Positions 13,964-20,162 of a stretch of DNA of 23,903 nt are shown here, piece after piece (the stretch's first letter is position 1; each line of letters begins with the position of its first letter). The notes under the pieces were generated by a model, which had not been told where the DNA came from, searched no databases, and worked only from the letters and a program-made list of their open reading frames with translations. The position numbers were made by a program, and so were the translations under genes. The stretch is from an uncultured Anaerotruncus sp. (GTDB lineage: Bacteria > Bacillota > Clostridia > Oscillospirales > Ruminococcaceae), in NCBI RefSeq assembly GCF_902490045.1, contig NZ_CABUCJ010000030.1, forward strand, positions 1 through 23,903, in the 5' to 3' direction.

Positions 13964-16039
13964 TTAACCATAGAGGTAGGGGGCCGCGTCGACCGGCGTG
14001 CCGTTGACGCGGATTTCAAAGTGCAGGTGCGGGCCGTAGGCGTTTCCGGTCGCGCCGATGGCGGCGATCGTCTCGCCCTGGGAGACCTGCTGCCCGGCGG
14101 AGACGTAGAGGGCGCTGCAATGCGCGTAGAGGGACTGCATCCCGGCCCCGTGGTCGATAACGACGCAGTAGCCGTAGAGTCCGCGCCAGCCGGACGCAAC
14201 GACGGTGCCGTCGGCCGAGGCGAGGACGGGGCTGCCGTAGCAGCCGCCCCACGAAATGTCGGAGCCCGTGTGGCCCCAGTACCCGAGGAACCCAGGGTTG
14301 ATGCGGCCGGCGACCGTCGGCCACTGGAAGGCGCCGGAGGCGACCCTGCCGCTCGAATCCTTCGGGATGACCTTGAGCGGTCGGTTGCCGCCCACGACGA
14401 CGATCTGGTTGACCGGCTCCTTGACGATGGTGGTGTTGAGGATGTTGCGGTCGGTCTCGATGCCGTCGGTCATGATGATCTCGGCGGTCACCTCGCGCAC
14501 CCCCTTCTCGCCCTGCTGCACGACCTGGTAGTAGCCGATGTCGTGGTCGGGGTCGGTGCGCTGGGTGATCTCGTACTCGAGCTCCTCCTCATACCGGATC
14601 GTCTCGGTCACCCTGACACCCAGGTAGGGCACCGAATTCGCGATCAGCAGCTCGTCGCCCGGGAAGAGGCTCACGTCGACGCCCGGGTTCATCGCCTTGA
14701 GCTCGTCGAGCGTAATCCCGTTTTTGGCCGCGATCTTCAGCGGGTCGTCGCCGCTGACAACCGTGTATATCTTCTTGCCGCGCTCCTCCTTGTCGAGCAG
14801 CAAGCGGATCTCCCCCAGCGAACGGATCGAACCGTTCGGGCCGGAGGGATAGAGGCCCTGCCTGACCTCCACCTTCTTCACGAACTGGATGCTCGAGTTC
14901 TCGCCCATGTCGGAGGTGCGGTAGCGCTCCTTCATCTCGTAGAGCAGGTCGAGCAGCCCGTCCCCGTCGGTGACGGCGCCGATATAGGTCCCGTCGATAT
15001 ACAGACCCGTCGCCTCCTCGACCGCGAAGCCGTCGGGGTTGTTCTCGCTCCGGCTCACCGCGCGGATCAGCCGGTTGGTCAGCTCGTCCGCGTCGAGCAG
15101 CTGGCTCGGGTCAGCCGTGTGCACGAACCGCCCCATGAACCTGCTGAACGGGTCGCGGGTGACGGGCGTCAGCTCAAAGCGCGGGCGGATCGTCTTGGCC
15201 TGTTCCTCCGCCTCCTCGGCGGCCTGCTCGGCCTCGTGAGTCTCGGCGGCGTCCTCCTCCTCGGCGGTCGGGTCCGCGACGAGCACGTCGCCGAGGATCA
15301 TGCGCTCCTTCATGTCCTTTTCCGCCTCGGTGAAGACCGTCTCGTTGGAGACGTAGCCGATGTCGACGCCGTTGTACTCGACATGCAGCGCGAGCTGGAA
15401 GCCGGCGAAATAGCGGAGGGTGAAGTAGAGCAGCACGCACGCCGCGACGGGCGCGGCATAGTTGAGCAGCGTCCGAAAGATCCGCCACAGCCGCTTCAGC
15501 CAGAACCCGGCGGCGTTCAGGACGACGTTGGCAACGTTGCGCGGAGTGCCGTAGCGCCGGGCGTTATCGATCGCCTTGGAGAATCCCCTGCACTGCTCGC
15601 GCAGCTCGGTCAGCGGCGAAATGAGGTCGCGCCAGTAGCCGCGCAGGCGGGCGCGCAGGCGGTTGAAGTACTTGCGCCGCCGGACCGCGGCCTCCTCCTC
15701 CATCCGGTGGAAGCCGTGCACGACGTGCCGCCGCTTGGCGCGGGTCGAACGCAGCAGCTGGATGCCCACGAAATAGCAGTAGGCGTAAAAAGCGTTGGCC
15801 GCCCGGAACCAGAGCCGCCTGACCGACCGGACGAGGGGGCTCTCCGCCTTGGGGTCCGGCGGCGTTTCCGCGGGCGCGCCGCCCGCCGTTTCGGAGGCGT
15901 CCTCCCCGGCGGGCGCGGCGAGCTCCTCGAATTCTCCGGAGGGGGCCGCTTCTTCCGGTTCCCCTTCCGCAAGTTCGCCGAGCGGGGAATCGTCCGGCTC
16001 CGGTGCGGAACCGTCCGGCATCTTGTCGTATGGCGCCAA
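13964..16039 (-). CDS. Membrane-anchored LysM-G5-M23 metallopeptidase
   Basis: A 691-residue peptidoglycan endopeptidase candidate. Order: an acidic Pro/Glu-rich segment (1-70), a strongly basic region (about 70-190), one membrane segment (about 191-214), a long extracellular part, LysM (about 424-467), G5 (about 475-550) and M23 (about 570-691). The M23 site appears complete: H590 and D594 in HTGSD, H640 in YAHC, and H671 and H673 in HLHF. Two similar short motifs of the form DG/NG-x-x-IG (about 223-247 and 345-371) suggest an internal duplication before LysM. It should cleave stem-peptide bridges outside the membrane. TTG at 16039 is preferred because AAGGAGG lies 8 nt upstream; a GTG nine bases earlier lies inside that ribosome site. 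Single-gene unit. Confidence 0.9.
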   Translation of the reverse strand: MAPYDKMPDGSAPEPDDSPLGELAEGEPEEAAPSGEFEELAAPAGEDASETAGGAPAETPPDPKAESPLVRSVRRLWFRAANAFYAYCYFVGIQLLRSTRAKRRHVVHGFHRMEEEAAVRRRKYFNRLRARLRGYWRDLISPLTELREQCRGFSKAIDNARRYGTPRNVANVVLNAAGFWLKRLWRIFRTLLNYAAPVAACVLLYFTLRYFAGFQLALHVEYNGVDIGYVSNETVFTEAEKDMKERMILGDVLVADPTAEEEDAAETHEAEQAAEEAEEQAKTIRPRFELTPVTRDPFSRFMGRFVHTADPSQLLDADELTNRLIRAVSRSENNPDGFAVEEATGLYIDGTYIGAVTDGDGLLDLLYEMKERYRTSDMGENSSIQFVKKVEVRQGLYPSGPNGSIRSLGEIRLLLDKEERGKKIYTVVSGDDPLKIAAKNGITLDELKAMNPGVDVSLFPGDELLIANSVPYLGVRVTETIRYEEELEYEITQRTDPDHDIGYYQVVQQGEKGVREVTAEIIMTDGIETDRNILNTTIVKEPVNQIVVVGGNRPLKVIPKDSSGRVASGAFQWPTVAGRINPGFLGYWGHTGSDISWGGCYGSPVLASADGTVVASGWRGLYGYCVVIDHGAGMQSLYAHCSALYVSAGQQVSQGETIAAIGATGNAYGPHLHFEIRVNGTPVDAAPYLYG

Positions 16040-16153
16040 GCAGGCCACCTCCTTCCCGTGGATTCGCCGGGCCGCGGCGCGTTCCGCGCGCGGGCCGCAT
16101 TTCGCCGCGCCCCCGCGAAAAACGCGGGGACCGGAAGAATGTCGTAGGGTATT

Positions 16154-16182
16154 ATTGTACTATAAATCCGCGTTTTAGGCAA
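16154..16182 (-). promoter_or_regulatory. Promoter of the M23 peptidase gene
   Basis: TTGCCT (16177-16182), a 17-bp spacer and TACAAT (16154-16159) on the minus strand. The leader is about 110 nt and includes a GC-rich hairpin (CCGCGTTTTTCGCGG near 16115). Confidence 0.8.
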
Positions 16183-16352
16183 GTATCTGCCGGAAACGCG
16201 CGCTACCTGTATAGTTAACACGATTTATATGGCGGTAGTTTCGACAGTCTGTGAATATTCTGTGTACGGCCGGAAATATCCGCCTCCCCTTCCCCCTCCC
16301 GCGGCCCGCGGCGCAAGCCGCCCCGCGCGGGAGCCGGCCGAAGCCGGGCGGC
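16183..16352. other. Non-coding gap between thrS and the M23 gene
   Basis: Together with 16040-16182 and the thrS terminator this makes a gene-free stretch of about 360 bp. The left part is AT-rich. The right part has a C/T-rich run (near 16281-16300) and short GC palindromes. I see no gene or RNA in it. Confidence 0.6.
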
Positions 16353-16382
16353 AAAAAAGCAGCCGCTTGCGCGGCTGCTTTT
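16353..16382 (-). terminator. Terminator of thrS
   Basis: AAAAGCAGCCGC (16355-16366) pairs with 16371-16382 around a 4-nt loop. On the minus strand the stem ends in six T (16353-16358), 18 bp past the thrS stop. Confidence 0.93.
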
Positions 16383-16399
16383 CATGCGGTTCGGTCTGT

Positions 16400-18304
16400 T
16401 CAGTTGGCCTTGGAGTCGACCTCGGCCTTCGCCTTTTCGAGGAACGCCTCGAGGGACATGGTGGTCGTCTTGCCGTCGCGGCGGTCGCGCACCGCGACCT
16501 CGCCCGCCTCGGCCTCCTTGCCGCCGAGCACGAGCATGTAGGGGATCTTCTGGAGCTGCGCCTCGCGGATGCGGTAGCCGACCTTTTCGTTGCGGCTGTC
16601 CGTCTCGACGCGCAGTCCCGCGGCGGTGAGCGCGTCGGAGACCTTCTGCGCGTAGGGGATGTGCTCGTCGGTCACGGGCAGCACCTTGACCTGCACCGGG
16701 GCGAGCCAGAGCGGGAACGCGCCCGCGTAGTGCTCGGTGAGGATGCCGATGAACCGCTCGATGCTGCCGAAAACGACGCGGTGGATCATGACCGGGCGGT
16801 GCTTTTCGCCGTCCCTGCCGGTATAGGTGAGATCAAACCGCTCGGGCATCTGGAAGTCGAGCTGGATGGTGCCGCACTGCCAGGTGCGCCCGATCGAGTC
16901 GCGCAGGTGGAAGTCGATCTTCGGGCCGTAGAAGGCGCCGTCCCCCTCGTTGATCGAATAGGGCTTGCCGTTTTTGTCGAGCGCCTTCATGAGCGCGGCG
17001 GTGGCCGTCTCCCACTGCTCGTCGGTGCCCATCGAATCCTCCGGGCGGGTGGACAGCTCCAGCGCGTACTCGAAGCCGAACACGTTATAGAAGCTGTCGA
17101 TCAGATCCATGACGCCGAGGATCTCCTCCTCGATCTGGTCGGGGGTCATGAAGATGTGCGCGTCGTCCTGGGTAAAGCAGCGCACCCGCATAAGCCCGTG
17201 CAGCGCGCCGGAAAGCTCGTGGCGGTGCACCAGCCCAAGCTCGGCCATCCGCTGGGGCAGGTCGCGGTAGGAGTGGAGCCTGCGCTTGTAGACGAGCATG
17301 CCGCCCGGGCAGTTCATCGGCTTGATCGCGAAATCGCGGTCGTCGATCTTGGTGGTGTACATGTTGTCCTTGTAGTGGTCCCAGTGCCCCGAACGGTGCC
17401 ACAGCTCCTCCGAAAGGATCATCGGGGTGCGGATCTCCTGGTACCCGCGCGCGGCGTGCTGCTCGCGCCAGTAATTTTCGAGCTGGTTGCGCAGCACCAT
17501 CCCCTTGGGGAAGAAGAAGGGGAAGCCGGGGCCCTCCTCGTAGATGTCGAAGAGGTCGAGCTCGCGGCCGAGCTTGCGGTGGTCGCGGCGCTTGGCCTCC
17601 TCGAGCATGTTGAGGTAGCTTTCCAGCTCGCCCGCCTTGGGGAAGGCGATGCCGTAGACGCGGCAGAGCATCCGGTTGTTGCTGTCGCCGTGCCAGTAGG
17701 CGCCGGTGCTCTGCAGGAGCTTGACCGCCTTGAGCGGCGCGACGCTCATCAGGTGCGGCCCGGCGCACAGGTCGGTGAAGTCGCCCTGCTTGTAAAAGCT
17801 GATCTTCTCCCCCGCTCCCGAGTGCTTTTCGATGAGCTCGACCTTGTAGGGCTGGTCCTTCATGAGCTCCTTCGCGTCGGCGGGGTCGAGCTCGAACCGC
17901 TCGAGCTCCTCCCCCGTCTTGACGATCGCCGCCATCTCCTTTTCGATTTTGGCGAGGTCCTCGGGAGTGAAGGGCTTTTCGACGTCGAAGTCGTAGTAGA
18001 AGCCGTTTTCGACGGCAGGCCCGATCGTATATTTCGTGTCGGGATAGAGGTGCATGACCGCCTGCGCCAGCAGATGGGAGGCGGTGTGCCAGAAGGCGTG
18101 CTTGCCCTCCGGGTCGTCGAAGGTGAGGATGGCGAGGGCGCAGTCCTGCGTGAGCGGGGTGCGCAGGTCAACCGCCTTCCCGTCCACCTTTGCCGCGCAG
18201 GCCGCCTTATAGAGGCCCGCGCCGAGGCTTTTCGCCACTTCCGCGGCGGTTGTGCCGGCTTCGTACTCCTTGACGACGCCGCCTTTCAACGTTACGTTTA
18301 TCAT
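16400..18304 (-). CDS. thrS: Threonyl-tRNA synthetase
   Basis: A 634-residue class II synthetase of normal length. An N-terminal TGS domain (1-61) is followed by the editing domain with HTASH (73-77) and CAGPH (180-184), which removes mis-charged serine. The catalytic core carries MNCPGG with C332, RVRCFTQDDAH with H383, and MIHR with H508; these three residues bind the active-site zinc. The C-terminal anticodon-binding domain follows WLAPVQVKVLPV. ATG at 18304 has AGGAAG about 9 nt upstream. Expression is controlled by a T-box leader, so it should rise when uncharged threonyl-tRNA accumulates. Monocistronic, with its own promoter and terminator. Confidence 0.97.
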   Translation of the reverse strand: MINVTLKGGVVKEYEAGTTAAEVAKSLGAGLYKAACAAKVDGKAVDLRTPLTQDCALAILTFDDPEGKHAFWHTASHLLAQAVMHLYPDTKYTIGPAVENGFYYDFDVEKPFTPEDLAKIEKEMAAIVKTGEELERFELDPADAKELMKDQPYKVELIEKHSGAGEKISFYKQGDFTDLCAGPHLMSVAPLKAVKLLQSTGAYWHGDSNNRMLCRVYGIAFPKAGELESYLNMLEEAKRRDHRKLGRELDLFDIYEEGPGFPFFFPKGMVLRNQLENYWREQHAARGYQEIRTPMILSEELWHRSGHWDHYKDNMYTTKIDDRDFAIKPMNCPGGMLVYKRRLHSYRDLPQRMAELGLVHRHELSGALHGLMRVRCFTQDDAHIFMTPDQIEEEILGVMDLIDSFYNVFGFEYALELSTRPEDSMGTDEQWETATAALMKALDKNGKPYSINEGDGAFYGPKIDFHLRDSIGRTWQCGTIQLDFQMPERFDLTYTGRDGEKHRPVMIHRVVFGSIERFIGILTEHYAGAFPLWLAPVQVKVLPVTDEHIPYAQKVSDALTAAGLRVETDSRNEKVGYRIREAQLQKIPYMLVLGGKEAEAGEVAVRDRRDGKTTTMSLEAFLEKAKAEVDSKAN

Positions 18305-18345
18305 ATTCCCTGCTTCCTTTCTGTTGGGGTTATTTTACGCAAAAT

Positions 18346-18377
18346 AAAAAGACTTCATCCCAAGACGGGATGAAGTC
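18346..18377 (-). terminator. T-box-controlled terminator
   Basis: GACTTCATCCC (18351-18361) pairs with 18367-18377 around a 5-nt loop, followed by five T (18346-18350) on the minus strand, upstream of thrS. Confidence 0.93.
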
Positions 18378-18587
18378 TGACACTCCACGGTTCCACCCGA
18401 ATTGCGCCCAGGGGCGCCGCTCGATGATCGGTAACGGGATCGGCCGGCGTGCTCGTCGCACGCGCTCGGGGGGCGGTCGTCCATACGCGGCGCGTGAAGC
18501 GGCTTTCAGCCGGTGCCGCTTCTCTCTGTGGCGCGCCCTTGCGCCGGGACGTTCCCCGTCAACGCTGTTGTGGGATGTTCTGCTTTA
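18346..18587 (-). promoter_or_regulatory. T-box riboswitch of thrS, specifier ACC (Thr)
   Basis: The conserved T-box AATTCGGGTGGAACCGTGG lies at 18385-18403 (minus strand), just before an intrinsic terminator. Stem I can be drawn: GGGG (18554-18557) with CCCC (within 18468-18473) and CGTCC (18547-18551) with GGACG (18478-18482). They enclose an internal loop whose 3' side starts with ACC (18475-18477), a threonine codon. An AGAGAG motif and a distal hairpin of AAGCGGC with GCCGCTT follow the usual pattern. Uncharged tRNA-Thr should stabilise the antiterminator. The 5' side of the specifier loop is shorter than usual. Confidence 0.92.
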
Positions 18588-18593
18588 CAGGTT

Positions 18594-18622
18594 ATCTTAG
18601 CACGCCGCCGCGCAACTGTCAA
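18594..18622 (-). promoter_or_regulatory. Promoter of thrS
   Basis: A perfect -35 TTGACA (18617-18622), 17-bp spacer and TAAGAT (18594-18599). The transcript would begin near 18587 with a leader of about 283 nt. Confidence 0.9.
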
Positions 18623-18646
18623 CCGTTCTTTCGCGCGGGGACAAAT

Positions 18647-19123
18647 TTACTTGGCGAGCGGCAGGTTTTCCACGATTTCGCGGGTGTTTTTGCTGCGCAG
18701 GTCCACCTCGTCGACCCAGCCGTAGAGGGTGTCCACCTGCCACGCGACCTTTTTCACGTCGCGGCGGATTTCCTTCACGTCGCCCTCCATGCGGTCGATG
18801 CGGGATTCGACCGCGCCGAGCCCCGCCTCCACGCCGCCGACGCGCGCGCCGAGATTTCCGATCTGGGTCTGGACGCCGCCGAGGCGCGTCTCCACCAGGT
18901 CCATCCGCGTCTCCACGCCGTCGAGCCGCAGGTCCATCCGGTCGAGCCGCGTCTCCACGTTGCCAAGCCGCGTCTCCATACCGCCCAGCCGCGTCTCCAT
19001 GCCGCCAAGGCGGGTTTCGACGCTGCCAAGCCGCGATTCCATCTTACCGAGCTGTGTCCCGATGGGGGACAGCTTGTCGTCCATCATCTGCCCGATTGCC
19101 TGCAAAAGCTCCTGCTCGTCCAT
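18647..19123 (-). CDS. Heptad-repeat coiled-coil protein, function unknown
   Basis: A 158-residue protein dominated by a perfect heptad pattern. From L25 to R143 seventeen consecutive seven-residue units place Leu/Ile/Val/Met at positions a and d. The first eight units (25-80) are nearly copies of LGGMETR or LGNVETR; later units diverge. The N-terminus (MDEQELLQAIGQMMDDKL) and the C-terminus (NTREIVENLPLAK) are short caps. There is no signal peptide or membrane segment, so it is probably cytoplasmic and forms a long helical bundle. ATG at 19123 has GAGGTG about 7 nt upstream; an earlier in-frame ATG at 19198 would start inside the promoter. No enzyme motif is visible. It may be a scaffold, but this is a guess. 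Confidence 0.82.
   Translation of the reverse strand: MDEQELLQAIGQMMDDKLSPIGTQLGKMESRLGSVETRLGGMETRLGGMETRLGNVETRLDRMDLRLDGVETRMDLVETRLGGVQTQIGNLGARVGGVEAGLGAVESRIDRMEGDVKEIRRDVKKVAWQVDTLYGWVDEVDLRSKNTREIVENLPLAK
18884..19051 (-). repeat. Eight 21-bp tandem repeats inside the coiled-coil gene
   Basis: The DNA for residues 25-80 is built from 21-bp units related to CGCGTCTCCATGCCGCCAAG (plus-strand sense), each coding one heptad. DNA similarity is highest in this part, which suggests fairly recent unit duplication. Confidence 0.8.
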
Positions 19124-19168
19124 CCCGCACACCTCACAATGGAATCCAGATATCATTGCACTGCGGCT

Positions 19169-19198
19169 ATTATAGCACAGGCGGCGCGCCCGCCGCAA
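19169..19198 (-). promoter_or_regulatory. Promoter of the coiled-coil gene
   Basis: A perfect TATAAT (19169-19174) preceded by TGC (extended -10), with TTGCGG (19193-19198) 18 bp upstream. Leader about 40 nt. Confidence 0.8.
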
Positions 19199-19216
19199 GC
19201 TGGCAAAACTGCCAAG

Positions 19217-19243
19217 AAAAAGCGGCGGCCCATGGCCGCCGCT
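19217..19243 (-). terminator. Terminator of the XRE gene
   Basis: AGCGGCGGCC (19221-19230) pairs with 19234-19243 around a 3-nt loop; five T follow on the minus strand (19217-19221). It lies 2 bp past the XRE stop. Confidence 0.9.
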
Positions 19244-19245
19244 CT

Positions 19246-19473
19246 TTAATCTCTAAACTCGAACAGCTTGACAACCGGAATTTTAAAATACTCCGCAATC
19301 GCAAACAGGACATCGAGAGAAACGCCCGAACGGGCCTGCTCGATATTCCCTATTGTGACGCGATCCACGTCCAGCACTTCGGCAAGCTCCTCCTGTGTAA
19401 TGCCGCGTTCCTTTCGGTAATACGCGACGTTCAGACCCAACTTGCGATACTGCGTTATAAATTTTATATCCAT
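19246..19473 (-). CDS. Small XRE-family HTH regulator
   Basis: A 75-residue protein that is almost only a helix-turn-helix domain: LGLNVAYYRKERGITQEELAEVLD is helices 1-2, and VDRVTIGNIEQARSGVSLDVLFAIAEYF is the recognition helix and remainder. It should bind DNA as a dimer. The start is either ATG 19473 or GTG 19482; I prefer the ATG because GGGTGA lies about 5 nt before it. A 28-bp palindrome begins 8 bp before this ATG and overlaps the ribosome site, which suggests autoregulation. The gene stands alone and is divergent from a DUF6809-like gene. Its codons are less GC-rich than those of its neighbours, which would fit transfer, though that is weak evidence. Confidence 0.88.
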   Translation of the reverse strand: MDIKFITQYRKLGLNVAYYRKERGITQEELAEVLDVDRVTIGNIEQARSGVSLDVLFAIAEYFKIPVVKLFEFRD

Positions 19474-19481
19474 TTTCTTCA

Positions 19482-19509
19482 CCCATAAAAAGCATATGAT
19501 TTTTATGGG
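19482..19509. promoter_or_regulatory. Near-perfect 28-bp palindrome, probable XRE operator
   Basis: CCCATAAAAA (19482-19491) and TTTTTATGGG (19500-19509) flank a CATATG centre (19493-19498). Only one symmetric pair (19492/19499) is mismatched. The dyad overlaps the XRE ribosome site and could act as DNA operator or mRNA hairpin. Confidence 0.8.
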
Positions 19510-19544
19510 CAGTTAAACACAAAGTTTTATTTTTCAAAATATAA

Positions 19545-19573
19545 TTTACATATTGAATTTATGATATTACAAT
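19545..19573 (+). promoter_or_regulatory. Promoter of the DUF6809-like gene
   Basis: TTTACA (19545-19550), 17-bp spacer and TACAAT (19568-19573) on the plus strand, within an AT-rich gap. Leader about 33 nt. Confidence 0.78.
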
Positions 19574-19612
19574 TAATTTATGTTTATTGACATTCATCAT
19601 GGAGGGATCACC

Positions 19613-19888
19613 ATGAACCCACGCAGGCCGCTCATCAATGAAATCTACCGCTCCTGCTTCAGCGAAAGCGCCGCCGAACCGGACGAGCTCTCCGACCTGC
19701 GCGCGAAGCGCCGCGACCTCGAGCACCTCCTGCGCGGCAGGCTCGACGGCGCGGGCGACGCGGAAAGCTGGGCCCTGCTCGACCAGCTCCTCGAGTGCGT
19801 CAACCAGATCGAGTCCCTCAACTGCGAACAGTACTTCCGCGAGGGCTACGCCTACACCCTCCGGTTCCTCGCGCAGGGCCTCTGCTGA
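19613..19888 (+). CDS. Small DUF6809-like protein, function unknown
   Basis: A 91-residue, probably all-helical cytoplasmic protein. The pattern INEIYR near the start, a charged helix around 23-41, a middle segment with LLDQLLECVNQIESL, and the ending YFREGYAYTLRFLAQGL resemble the small clostridial proteins grouped as DUF6809; this is from memory of the pattern, not a search. No catalytic or DNA-binding motif is visible. ATG at 19613 has GGAGGG 6 nt upstream; an earlier in-frame ATG at 19580 lies at the predicted transcription start and has no ribosome site. It has its own promoter and a strong terminator. Confidence 0.82.
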   Translation: MNPRRPLINEIYRSCFSESAAEPDELSDLRAKRRDLEHLLRGRLDGAGDAESWALLDQLLECVNQIESLNCEQYFREGYAYTLRFLAQGLC

Positions 19889-19892
19889 GCCG

Positions 19893-19928
19893 GGGCGGCC
19901 GCCAAAATGGCGGCCGCCCTCTTTTTTT
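19893..19928 (+). terminator. Terminator of the DUF6809-like gene
   Basis: GGGCGGCCGCC (19893-19903) pairs with 19909-19919 around a 5-nt loop, then CTC-type linker and seven T (19922-19928). Confidence 0.93.
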
Positions 19929-19970
19929 ATCTATTTTATCCTCTAAAAGTTCACAATTTCGCAATAATTC

Positions 19971-19999
19971 TTGACAATCCTATGACATCCATATAAAAT
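19971..19999 (+). promoter_or_regulatory. Promoter of rny
   Basis: A perfect TTGACA (19971-19976), 17-bp spacer and TAAAAT (19994-19999). The leader to the ATG at 20163 is about 155 nt. Confidence 0.87.
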
Positions 20000-20010
20000 A
20001 GTAATGTCAT
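19982..20010. promoter_or_regulatory. Inverted repeat across the rny -10 box
   Basis: ATGACAT (19982-19988) and ATGTCAT (20004-20010) are exact inverse copies separated by 15 bp. The -10 box lies between them, as expected for a repressor site. Confidence 0.6.
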
Positions 20011-20162
20011 GCAGTATGTTTTATGGTATCATCGCACGGAAAGTTTTGGCGCTTTTTCCCGCTTTCCCGCGCTGTGCCAATAAAAATATTCTATCCGCGC
20101 CCGGCTTGCCCGCGCGCGGGTTGCGGACATTGAAAATGGAATAAAGGAGGTCAGTGTTCCCC

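Noticed and set aside
13436..16147. A 903-codon plus-strand open frame over the M23 gene
   Set aside because: Same low-complexity mirror composition; it runs through the murA leader and two terminators.
16229..18373. A 714-codon plus-strand open frame over thrS
   Set aside because: Antisense to an unmistakable threonyl-tRNA synthetase and passes through both its terminators.
18884..19051. CRISPR-like array from regularly spaced repeats
   Set aside because: The units are contiguous 21-bp codon-aligned repeats with no spacers, and each codes one heptad.
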